Shown piece after piece: positions 48,213 through 60,213 of a DNA stretch of 64,000 bases (its first letter is position 1; the number at the start of each line of letters is the position of its first letter). The notes under the pieces are model-generated. The model was not told the origin of the DNA. It did no database searches and was given only the letters and a program-made list of their open reading frames with translations. The translations under genes and the position numbers were made by a program. This DNA comes from Monarcha castaneiventris obscurior (taxonomy: Eukaryota; Chordata; Aves; Passeriformes; Monarchidae): assembly GCA_026261815.1 (NCBI GenBank), contig JAMPIT010000886.1, forward strand, positions 21,248,001 through 21,312,000, in the 5' to 3' direction.

Positions 48213-51200
48213 AGTCTAGTTTACTATATATATATTTTCCAGTGTGGACAAGCCCTAATACAGCAAGTGTACGTAGATTTGTATTTCTGTTAGTAACTTT
48301 ATCCTTTCATTTTTTCAATCTCATATAAAACATAGTATCTCTTAATTATATGATGCCACATGATTGTGGAATCCTGGCTCTAAATTTCTTACTTCTGGTT
48401 ATCTTAGTCTGTTTCATGCACCAGGTCTGGCTGCAATCACAGAGTCCTGCTTCTGGCTCCCAAGAGCTGAACACTGTATTTCAGCTGAGGATGTATGACT
48501 GTAATTTATTCAGAATTATTTCCCGAATCTTGCTTTTTTTGCAGTTGCTGAGCAATGAGTTTTTCTAAAAAAGGTAAACTTTGAGGGTGTGTCTTGTTAG
48601 TTTTTTCCTTTCCTAAATACTCTAGTGACGGAGAATTGGAGATCAAAAAAACAACAAAAAAAATCATTCATAGAGCTTTTGGGAGGGTAAAGACAAAAGG
48701 AATGAATCAATTAACAGCATGTGAGAATAGTCCCTGTTTTGAGGCCTGATTCAGTACGTCTGGTTTGGTGCTGCTGGTGGAGAAGAGGACAAACTGAAAG
48801 ACTCTCTGATCAGAAATCAGTTTGCTGGTTTGTAAGTGGTTTCTGATAGTTAAGGTTTCATAAAGTTGAAAATCCCATATGTGAAAAAAGAATATCAATC
48901 TTGCTTATATTGTTTTGAATTGGTATGCAAAGGTTTTTTTTCAAAGTTGTTTTGTGGTTTTGTTTTACATTGTTTAGACAACTCACAAAATGTTGCATAT
49001 GTGGGTATCTCCCAAGAGTGTAGACTTCTACTGCTTTGAAAGTCTGCAACCATTGTATATCCAGTAGCAGTAAGGTAAAACAAACAAACAGGAGCAACAA
49101 AGAAAACACCAAACTGTTGCCCCAAAACAACAAAACAAAACTTGGTAATTATAAAATGTGGGCTGCTACACATGGCTTAATGCCAGAACAGTCAGTCATT
49201 TGCAAAGAATCAGTTGTAGCCTGAAAAGAATTTTATCACAGTGCCACCCTCCTACACCTAACCCTGCCAATTGCCTGTAGCTTTTTTCAAAATGAGGCTG
49301 AAAAATCATTTCATGTTTTCATAGCACCAAATATTCTTACTCATACAGGCTGTTTATGCAGACCACTTACGATTCGTAAGGTTAGATTTATAGATAAACA
49401 TAACAAAGTAATCAACAAATACTTTCAAAAGAAAATAGTGGGAAGCTGAGGAGGATGTGGTAGCCATGCAGTGATGCTTCGTGGCATGCTTTTTTTGCAG
49501 TGTTGCTTGTTTCTTAAATAGTCTGAGCATGACTCCTGTGAAGTGTAAATGGGATGTGTTTCTGCTCATTTAATTTACTTTATTTTTCTTTGGATATGGT
49601 CTTAGTGGGGCTTCAGTAAAACCATTCCGGTGTTTTCGCCAGTCTGCCCTGAGAGCCTGTTCTAAAACTTTTTTTCTGGACAGATCTGCTAATCTATTTT
49701 GCCCTCAAAAACTCATTCACACCTTTTTTATGTCTGTTCTTGAATTACAAATAGACATTTGTCAGTGTAACCTGGTAGTGACTTTACACACACAGCCTGG
49801 TGTGAAATAAATTTTAATGCCCAATGTTTGCACTCCAATTGAGTGCTCCCTAGAAGGGCCTGGTGTTACTGTGCAAGGACATCCTGTGCATTTACACTGC
49901 CAGGTCAGGTTTTCTCAGCTCAAGCTGGCACTGTAGGTTACTTACCTTGAGTGAGGGTGGGCACACAGTGTGCAAAATAGAACTTGAGCTACTGTGCCCT
50001 GGCATTACTGTATCTAGTGTGGGACAGAGGTTCCTGGGGCTCATCCCAGGGTTAGCTAAACACTATCCCATATGTCTCCTAAGCAGTTGTGTTAAAGCTA
50101 CTCCGTCCTTTTGGGGCACCTAATTAATTATATGTGGCAAAAAATTGGAAGTCTCATCATGGAGCTTGTCAGCATCCATGCTGACAGTAGTTCCATGAGC
50201 AGGAACTGAGTTGTTCCAGGTTGAATATGATTGTATATTGTGTTATAAACATCCCTGCCGTGGCAAAATGCGTCCAGATGACAGCCTTCCTCCCTTACCA
50301 CCCGCAGCACAACACTCCAAACGATGATGTTCACACTTAGAATTGAACTCTACAATGTAAAAAAAAATCCATCCATAAAAGGAGTTAATGGTTAGCAGTC
50401 ACATTGTTTCCACCTCAAGAATTGTTTTTTTCCTGTAAGTCACTGTTTGTGGTACAAGCCTGCTCATAAAGTTCTCAGGGAAAATATGGAGGGTATTTTC
50501 TTAAATATACCAAACAAATTGAGTATTCCAGTTCTTTTCTTTTAAAACAAATATTTTCTGGAAGACTAGTCTCTCACAAAAGTGGATATTGATGTGGTAT
50601 CCATGTGGGACAGAAAAGGATTGTTTGAGCTCACTCAAGTGAAGTCTTCCACCCCTTTTGTAACAAATACAGACACCAGTAGATGAATGAGTGTTACAGC
50701 TGGTGCCTGTCGTGATCACATGTTCTGCTTATGGATCTTGTCTTACACTAGACTTGATGTATTACAATAATTGAAGTAATAAACTTCACAGTGAAAGATT
50801 CAAGGAGTAAAAGATACAGCTTCTACTCGGGCTTGAAAAGCCTCGCTTTTATTAAATTGAGGGTTTGAGGTTTAGGACAGCAGTATTTCTGTGGCTTTTT
50901 TCAATGAAAAGACTGAAATGTTTGCTCTATTTCTAGTGAGTGTAGGTGTAAGAAGGCAGCATTTTGTTAAACACATGCAAATATAACAACATTCTGACAG
51001 GAGTAATGTTAATTTATAAAAATTTCCGTCACATGTGAATAATAGATTAGGCTAAAGTCTCCCACTGAAGTTTCTACATGACATATCCATTTCACAAAGG
51101 AACTTAATTCTTGCATAATGATGCTTTTAACTCTGGAAAAACAAATGAGTAAGTTACTGAAATGGATGTCCTTCATTCAAGTTTTTCCATACAGTAGATC

Positions 51201-54200
51201 CAAATGGTTCTTCTTTTGTGACCTATGCTCTGTATAGCCTCAGTATTTTCATGTGTGGTCTGCAGCCCATAACAGTAAGAGGAATGTCAGTGCTGTGGAA
51301 AGAAAGAGAAAAGTAACAGATGTCTGTGAATGCAAGGAAGAGTTGTGGAAGTAGAGATGGGGTGCAGTGCTATCTATGGCTTTGTAGAGATTTCTGTGGA
51401 AACTTGACAATTCTGGAGTGCTGGCGTCCCATGCCAGTGTCTCAGAGCACAGTACCTGCCTATTGTAGGAACCCTGCTTACCAGCAATCCTGACATCAGA
51501 CAGCATATTTATTTGTAGAAAATGCAAGGTCTCAAATTCAGCAAGTCTTCCATAAAAAAAGCCCCAAATCCATCCTTAAAAGACAGCCAAACCCAAAACC
51601 CATGGGGGAAAAAAAAAACCCTGAGGAAAATTAGTTTACCAATCGGTTTATATTCCTTATTGTTGCTTTCTTTTTTTGTATGTTTTTGTTGTCAGTGTAA
51701 TATTCTATCTTTTAATAGTGACTTTTTCATACATTTGCCACTTCATAGATGAAACCACTGTTAATTTGTCTTAATTTAACTTTCTTGTGAAGTCGATGTT
51801 CTTATTATTCTTTAATAATGCATCCATAAAATATTTCTATAGAAGTCAGTGGAAAAGATTATATTCTGCTCCATAAGGCTACCTAAGATAAATATATAGG
51901 TGTGACACTACATTTTCCCTTTGAATCCTGTGGTTTCCATGTGTCTTAGGAGTAAAACATTGACAGGAAAAATACATACAGGACTAAGCTCCAGTTCTGT
52001 CTCCCTGACACTCTTCATCAATCAGTACAGCTTTTAAAGGAGTTAAATGCCAGTGGTGTGTTGTTTAGCAAGTTTGCTTTATCCTAGAAGCAGATAGTCC
52101 TGTTATTGCATTAACTGGTGCAACGTACCTGCAACTTCTTACAGGATGGTTTCAGTACATGAATTTAGGTGTGGTTTTTAAAAGTACTGTTTTACTTGAG
52201 CAAGGCTAGTCTGAAATCCTGCATTTCACTGGTGCTAAGATTGTTTGTCCCTGAATTGCAGTGTGTGTCTGCCATAGCATAAGGTATTCAGGAGGAAGTA
52301 CTTGATCTCAGGGACTTAAAAGCAAAGTGAACACTGGTAGCAATATTGAAATCCTTCCCAAAAAAATCTCTGAGAATTGGCTATTATGAATAGTTTTTGT
52401 ATATGGGGGTAATAATGTGTATTTAGGGTGCAATTCATAGTGAGGGGATGTTAAAATAGATTTTTGAGGTTTTTTTCATCCTGTTCCCTGGACTTTTGAG
52501 CATACTGTAAGGACGAAGATGAACTGTTGTGTAGATGTTAGGTCCTGCTGCGGTGCTGGTTTTTTCAGTATCCAGTCTTGTATTACAGAAAGTACTAGCA
52601 GAATAATGTATCTAATTCTAGTTTGTGAAAAGCTCAGTTAAAATCTACAAAGAAAAGCATCTGGTTTGTTACAGTCTTTCTGAACATTTGAACAGCTGTG
52701 TGTGTGTTTCAGCTTCAAGCTGATCTCTCAAAAATGTGTAAATGCATGCTTTACACAATTCTGTCATAAAATTCAGTTGGTTGCATTACTTACGTGCCCT
52801 TTTCACAGCATTCTCTCACCTCCCACTCATCTTTAGCAAACCTCTGTAGTTTTTCCTACTGATTAAATTGATGTTTAGGGATGAGTAGAGAGTAGTGAGC
52901 TGCAGGCTATGCATCTTGTGGATCTGATACAACCTTTGAAGGCTGGTGGTGATTTGTGGGTGGGCTCTTTATTTACCTGTTAGAACCTGGAGGTGAAGTT
53001 GGCATTCAGAAATAGCATGCAGTTCTCAACATGTGGTGTGGAAGCCTGTACATGAATCATTACAAGAAGGGAGCTGTCTCTCCCTTTTGTGCTGGTTTTA
53101 GATTTGAGCTGGTCAATAAACTTCCTTTCCTGTTTACTTTTTCAAACTAATAATTTTGCTTCATGATCAAGTGAAGAGTGCCTTAGCACAGGAATAAACG
53201 TTTAAACCCATGCATCTTTGGACCAGTAATGTTACAGCAGTGACGTTTGAACAGGGAGCCAAGACAGTAAGTAGGTTTTTTTTCCAACTGCAGGAATGTA
53301 CTGAGTGCAACAAACATAAAAGGCAAAAAGGATTACATGATCCATAAAAATGTTGGCCCAAGTAGGCACAACTGTTGATCTAGAGTGGATAGAAATCACA
53401 TATATTATCTTCCTCAGATTTTCTGACTCAAGGTTCTGAGTATGTAAATGTTACTGGTATTCAGAACTTAACTGTGAAATTCGCTAAGATATTTGATCCT
53501 GAGTTTTTTAATGATGTGATATTACATGCATTTAAATGTATACCACATCAAATATATACCACACTCTTTAGTATATGCTGTCTGATGGGAAAGGGAACTG
53601 AAGAAAACCTTCCCTGTCCTGACAAAGTTAACACACAATTCCCTGAAGTCTGCCTTTGTGATAGTATTTCATATCAGACTTTTGAGTTCTGTTATTATAA
53701 ACGTTAAATTGCTCTTAAGAATGCCTTACATCTTTTATTGTAAGGCTATTTGTGTATAAAGATGTTACTGAATTTGCTGCTTTTGTTCATTTTCACCACT
53801 GAAATCCAATTTTAAGGCTTGGGGTCAGCATTTTTCAGTTTGCAGAACTGTAATCCTTGAAAAATATTGTACATGAAATAGCAAGCTGTTTTGTATTTGT
53901 GAGAAGCTGAGAAAGTTATTACTCCAGCTTTTGCCAAGTAAGATGACTAAAAAAAGAAAAGTTTATCGTAGAGGATTATGGAAGGAACAGATTTATGGCA
54001 AGTGTCTGATATATACCCAGTATCCTCATGTTCAGCTAAACCAGACTTGTCCTGGGCCTTCTGGGGCACAATGCCCTTAGCAAGTAGCTTTCGACAGCTT
54101 TTTCAGGAAGCAATATTTTTCTTCAGAAAGAGGGTCACTTCACTGTTTTTCTTTTTCCTTCTCTCCTGTCTTATCTTTTGAGTTCAGGAAGTATTTTAAA

Positions 54201-57200
54201 TTTACAGCCAGCTTTGAAGGCATGAAGCAAGTTCAGCCCCAGAAGTATTTCCTGTTATGGCATTAATCTAATTCCATGAAAGTAGAACTGATTTTTCATC
54301 TGTAAAGTAAAGTGCCTGGAGCAGCAGACCATTACTCTAGGTTATCATGATAAAGAGGCTTAGTTTTGACACCAAAGTGTTTATCAGCCTTACCAGGGGA
54401 AGATGTCATCCTTTTTGTTGAAAGAGATATTAATGGATTATAATATGTCTTTGCTTCATGGAGACAATGAGTTCATATTGAAAATGTTGACCTGGAATAA
54501 CAATGTTCCCATAACATATTATAAGTTAATTTGTCTGGAAAGCTACCAGTACCTGGGGGAACTAGTTGTAAAATGATAACACAGTGAGCAAGTGTGTCCT
54601 AAGTACATGATAGTGATAATTTCAGAATTATGAAATCATTTTAGGGCTCTGGCTGGAGCTGCTGTTTGCTTTATGGTTTCAGTGATGCCTGTGAGTGCAA
54701 TTAATCTGATCTGACTCATTTTAGGGATGTTGCAAAATATACTGAATAATAGCACTCAGATACTGTAGATGAGAACAACTTTCACACCTCTTTCAGTGGC
54801 TAAAATGGTGTTGCCTTTATGTTTCTAGCAGTGCTTAAGGCATTCATCCTTTAACTAGAAACGTGCAACAACTTACACTATATTCCTTATTGGTAAGACT
54901 ACCTTTTCCAGTGTTGAAGATTTTTTTAGTATTTATGTTTTAAAGAGATAGTTTGAAGTTTAACTTGTCCGTAAAACCTATTGCCAGCTTGAAGCCTTGA
55001 CTGTATCCCGAGTGCGTAACCATACAAACTACATGTGCAAATCTGTTTCAGACTATGGGAGCTATAAGAAATCTGAATGCACTTCTTCCCCACTCTGGTT
55101 CCAGTGTCTGTATTTAGGTGTCATCTTCCCAAATTAGCATTCATCTCCATAATTGTTTGCTGTCACTTCAGAACTATGGATGAAGTGTATTCGCTGGTCT
55201 TGTGAATGTTAATAGCAATTTTTACTTTATGTGTAATGAGTAGGCTTTAATACAGGAGTGAATACAGACTAGGAAGTGATGCATTTTTTTCCTCACTGAC
55301 CTCTGGGGAAGTGTTGCCTTTGGTTTGCTTGGGGAGGCAGGAACCTAAATTTGTGCAGCCAGTAGGGAGGAGTATGCCCAAGGCAGGGATGGCAGCTAAA
55401 GCAGGGTTCTGCAAGCATAGAAAAAAACAGAGATGCATGGGCCAATTAAGCTGTAAACACTCAAGGTTACAGGAATCCCCAAGAGTGACTTCAGACTTGA
55501 AGGAAACACGATAAAGAAGCAGAAGGAAACATAATTCTGAGTCTGAGTAGTTTTCAGGGATGGCAAAACATGAGCCTGTGGCTAGTGTGAAGGACCAGAG
55601 CAGAGGGAGGGCAGCAGGATTGTCCTGAGGATCAGCAGGCCTTGAAAGCCTCCTAGCTGAGAGGGGACAGCAGTGCAGTCTGCTCTGCTCTTCTCTGTCT
55701 GCCACCAACTGCCAGCCATATGAGGTGCTTTGTTCCAGAAAAATGTCTGGGCCCACCAACACTAATTATTACACCTTCAGGCCTTCAGCTGTGAATTCTG
55801 TATCAGTTCATTTGGTCATTTGAAAAAACAAATTGCTAATGGCATAGTAGGGTTGTACAGCTATGTACAAATTCATTATTTTTAAAAGTGCTTGCTACAT
55901 TTCCATGGCAGACAATATAGCCTTAGTCCTAAAGAAAAACAAGAAAGCAGAGTTTTCCCATCTCTATGTCTAAAAAAATTTTAGGGAATTTCTGTAACTT
56001 GCTCATGGAGAGTATAGTGTATCCAAAGCATGTTCTCCCTGTCCTTAATTTGTGTTTTCACTTGCCTAGTATTTTAATCTGTTGGGCTGTACTCTGAAGT
56101 GGAGCAGGGAACTGAGCTGAGTGAAAGAAACAGAAAATAAATGTTGGGGTTTTAGCCAATCACCCAGCAACCCCACGAACAGTTCTGCCATAAAACAGGC
56201 CATGGTTTAGGGATATTGATGAGCAGTTGGGGAAGGTAGAGGTTAGGAGTTATTTGCCTTAGCACCACAGATAGTAAAAGTGTGCAAGTAATTGTGGTCT
56301 AACTGTGTACTTTACATTTCTGAATATGTGTGTAAAGTACATTTATTGACCCCCACTTCTAATACCATTAAGCTTGTAATTTATTATTTTGGACTTCCAA
56401 TACATTAATGTGCTACTTAGTCTTAAAAATATCTTTTTATTTAAATATGGGTAGCTGGTGGTGTAGTAACTGAATAAAAACTGTTATATACCCAGAAATT
56501 TAAATATGAAAGATTTCAAGGAAATGTGCCTATTATAATTTTGCTATTTGGCATAATTATATAAAAATTATTATGATTTGGTTTGATTGTTTTGTTGGTT
56601 TTTTTAATTCTGTGTAAAATTGGAATTGCCTTTGTTTATGCATTATCTGTTAGGGCAGGTCTGTAGTGGTGCATTCATTCTGCAGTAGATCTTCAGCTTC
56701 AAAGGCAATGTAACAAGCCCCTTGAGCCACTTTTCCCCACGGCTTTCCCAAACTGCAGCCTGGAAGTCTGCTGGGGGAGGGGATGGGAGCATCTGGGCCT
56801 GAAAGGATGGAGCACTTTCAACTCTGTGTTCTGTGCTGTAGAACAGCTGTTGAAAGAAGGCAACCACCATGCGTTAGAGCAGCAATTAGCGCTGCTCTGG
56901 CATATGTTGAAATGCTCTTGCCCATCCCCTGGGAAAGTAAAAAATTATGTGAGATGCAAAGGTAGATGTCCTTTCTCCATTGTGTCTCCTGTATGATGCC
57001 TTCCTGAGATGGCATTATGTCTTTAGTCTGTTTATCTAATTTCTGTCTTTCGATATTTTGAGGGACAGAGAGGTGAAGAGTAAGAAAGTGATGATTCCTC
57101 AATTTATCAGTAGCCTTTTGCATATGATCAATATTTAAAAGCTTTTTACTGAAAAGTGTTGTCTCTGAATTTCCCATGGTTTCACTGAAGGAGGGAAGGA

Positions 57201-58429
57201 AAGGGGAGTTGTGCATTATTACAAGAAAATTATGTCTTGCTCTAAAACTGCACCTATGGTTTCAATTAGTTAAGTCTCAATTATAATAGTGTAATGAGGA
57301 GTAATGAGGAGGTGCGGGTAACCTGGGTAATTGCAAATGTGACTAACACAAAACATATGTAAAATTAGATTGCAAGAGCCTCCACTGAGAGCATAATGGA
57401 AATAGAAGTCCTCTGATAAGTGTTGGTGTGCACAGAAGATCCCTTCCAGTCAGACACACGGAGCAGGTAGATGCTAATGTTGCTACAAGGGACTAGGACA
57501 GCTGGGACACTCCTGTACACGCCAGTTCTCCAGCCAAACCAGGCTTCATGAAGCTTCATCTAACCGTGGGTGATCATGAGCAGCAGGAAACTGCCAGCAA
57601 CAACATTTTAGAAGCAAAAAGTACCTTTTGTGAGGAAGGGAGTATTTTTTGGACAAGACCTTTGGTAACTCCTGAATTGATTTTTCAGAGCTGTTGGTAA
57701 ATAAGCTTTTAAAGTCTTTTTTTCCTTAATTATTGATAGCTGATAAATGCTATCCTGGTAAGATATATTTCTTCCTGACTTTCCCAGTATTGTTGTGTTT
57801 AATAAATACAGATGACTTTAAACTGTAGATTTGTGGCAATCAGCGATGATACAAGTGTATTTCATCCTTCTACCAGAAAATGCAATCTTCCTATGTAGTG
57901 TGGTAGCTGAAATGTAGAGGCAAATTGTTCCCTTCCTGTACGTTAATGTAGAAGAAGTATGTATGACTCTGTTCATATCTGTAGCAAATACTTGTATTTG
58001 GTCATATCCTTACTTTAAAAATAAAATTTAAAAAAAAAAAAGTAATTTTGGGGGGCAGAAAGTTGAAACTGAAAGTACGGCTAGGGTACAAAAATATTTT
58101 CTGTTGGTTTGGTTGACAACTGTGTATATTACCACCTTATCTAAGGTCAAGATAAAAACATATCTCTAATTTCCTTTCCTTGAAAAAAAGGAGTATGCTT
58201 GTCTTTAGAACGCATTGTCTGAGGATTCAATCATACACACAGAAATCTTTATATTAATATTTTCCCTAGCAAGTAGTTAAACATTTTGGTTTAGATTATT
58301 AGAGATAATCCTGTTGTTCAAGCAATCCCTGAAGTTTCTAGGGATTTCCAGGTATGTAATACGGAGATTTTACCAGGAAAATGTAGTAGAGACTATAATA
58401 AAACAGAATTAATGAATGCCTGGCTAAAT
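48213..58429 (+). other. ADK downstream intron, middle part
   Basis: No exon or named repeat was recognised. A GC-richer block at 55240-55770 contains the longest frame in the window (171 codons, minus strand). A nine-base tandem (GTAATGAGG) lies near 57291-57311 and a poly-A run near 58029-58041. Confidence 0.55.
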
Positions 58430-59365
58430 ACAGTTCACTAGGGAGAAGTCAGTACGGCTTCTGCAAAGGGAAATCCAATTTGTGCTGTTAGAAGGGTTCA
58501 ACAAACCTGTGGGTGAAGGATATCCAACTAATACAACTATGTCTACATTAGGAAGGAATGCCATAGAATAGGAGCCATCTTCAAAGCAAAACCATGCAGA
58601 GGACCAGACACCCATGTTATGTTTGGTGTGGAGGAGCAGAGGCACTTGGAATAGTTCTCAGCTGGCCAGCAGGACTACAAAACAAAAGCAAACTAAGCAG
58701 CATCCAACTCAAAAATTAGAAATCATAAAGCAAGGACTAGAGAAGAAGGTACGGAAGACAAAATATCATTAAATCACCAATGAAATCCACACCTTGGATA
58801 ATGCTGGTAGTTCTGTTCTGTCAATTCTCAAAGGCTGTAATAGAACTGGAAAAAGTTCCGAGAATGGCAATAAACAAAGATAAAGAATGGTTCCTGTATG
58901 AGGAGGAACATAAAACACTTCCTTGAAAAGTAGCAGTTGAAAGGAGGAAACTACAGAAGCTGAAAAAATCAGTCATGGTGTAAGAGGATACATAAGAATC
59001 AACTGTTCACTCTCTTACAGGGTGAGACTGAAGTGTTACTTAGTCGAGCTAGTAGAACCCAGATTAAAAAAAATACAGGTAGTAAACGTGGTACAGCTTT
59101 GGCAAAGGTGTTTGTAGATGCAAAACATTTGCTTACAAGATGAGTTCTTGAAAGATGGATCTACAGAGTATTGTCTTATACGAGAAACGACAGCGTGCTC
59201 AGGAAAGTTTTTGAGCTGGAAGCAACTGGAGGCTGAAAGATTAGGTGGGGAAAGTGAAAAACGCAGCATGCCTTGTTCTCTGTTTTCCCTATGTGTGTCC
59301 ACTCATAGCCGTTAGTAGAGGTAGGACACAAGACTGGATGGATCTTTGCACAAGTATACCTGTGC
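58430..59365 (+). repeat. Decayed CR1/L3-like LINE with reverse-transcriptase motif, sense
   Basis: At 58447-58482 the + strand reads SQYGFCKGKSNL, matching the conserved S-Q-H-G-F-x-K-G-x-S entry motif of CR1-family reverse transcriptases. It is followed by 'aacaaacctgtgggtgaagg', which fits the downstream RT segment. Around 58845-58905 the 'gaactggaaaaagttccgag' and 'atggcaataaacaaagataa' words resemble the 3' UTR of old amniote CR1/L3 copies. At 59323-59352 'ggacacaagactggatggat' resembles their 3' terminus. Large parts between are missing or unrecognisable. It is one decayed copy, or neighbouring pieces of the same family, in ADK orientation. Confidence 0.62.
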
Positions 59366-59897
59366 TCGGTATTGAGAGTTGTGGCTTGTTTTCCAGAATG
59401 TTCTAAAACATTAAAATAATTTGTAAAGAGTTGTTACTCTGCAGAGCAACTTCCCGTGTGTATAGAGCTTATAGGAGCAACTGTGCTGCCCCTTGCTTCC
59501 ATGCTACTTTTGGTTTTGGTAGACGTGGTAAGTTTGCTAAGATGGACAGGTTTGGGGTTCGGGCAGAATAGTGTGGATGTAAACACCTGATGTTCAGCTA
59601 TGTGGGAAAATAAAACAGTTTACATAAGAACAAATGGAGAGCTGCAAGCTATCCTTCATGTAAGCCCCATTATTTCATCCAGCAGAGTTTCCATTGGAGT
59701 GAAATATCTATTTTTGCAGTGTAAATACAATTAATAACACTAATTCAAATAGTATATATTGCTCATCAGCTCTTGCCAAAAACCAGTGGTTGAAAAAATC
59801 TTTACCACAAGGAAGCTAAAATCCAAAATTAAATTCAGATGTTTCACTATAATGGCAACAGATTGTTCAGCTTTGAGTGAATTGTGCAAAAACTACA
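59366..59897 (+). other. ADK downstream intron between LINE remnants
   Basis: Short unique-looking intronic stretch; nothing recognised. Confidence 0.5.
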
Positions 59898-60213
59898 GTC
59901 ATAGAATATCCTGAATTGGAATGGACCCACAAGGATTATCAAAGTCCAACTCCTGGCCCTGCACAGGACACCCCAAGAATCACACCATGTGCCTGAGAGC
60001 ATTTTCCAAACAATGACCTCTGAACTTTGGCAGCCTTGGTGCTGTGACCACTTCCCTGTGGAGCCTGTTCCAGTGCTCAGCCACCCTCTGGGTGAAGAAC
60101 CTTTTCCTGATACCCGACCTAAACTTTCCCTGACACAGCTTCACACCATTCCCTCAGATCCTGTCACGGGTCACCAGGGAAAAGAGTTCGGTGCCTGCCC
60201 CTGCACCTCCACT
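59898..60213 (-). repeat. CR1 LINE 3' fragment, antisense
   Basis: It begins GTCATAGAATATCCTGAATT, then 'ggacccacaaggattatc', 'ccaactcctggccctgcaca', 'caccatgtgcctgagagc' and 'accctctgggtgaagaacct', and breaks off after 'ggtgcctgcccctgcacctc'. It is the same subfamily as the copy at 7347-7806 and equally fresh, but about 140 bp shorter at the inner (element 5') side. Confidence 0.95.

Noticed and set aside
55247..55762. 171-codon minus-strand frame as a protein-coding gene
   Set aside because: No recognisable domain, no matching splice or promoter context, and a composition consistent with a chance frame in a GC-richer intronic island. Kept only as a finding.
58029..58041. Poly-A run as the tail of a processed pseudogene
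   Set aside because: No upstream sequence resembling a spliced mRNA was recognised; treated as simple sequence.
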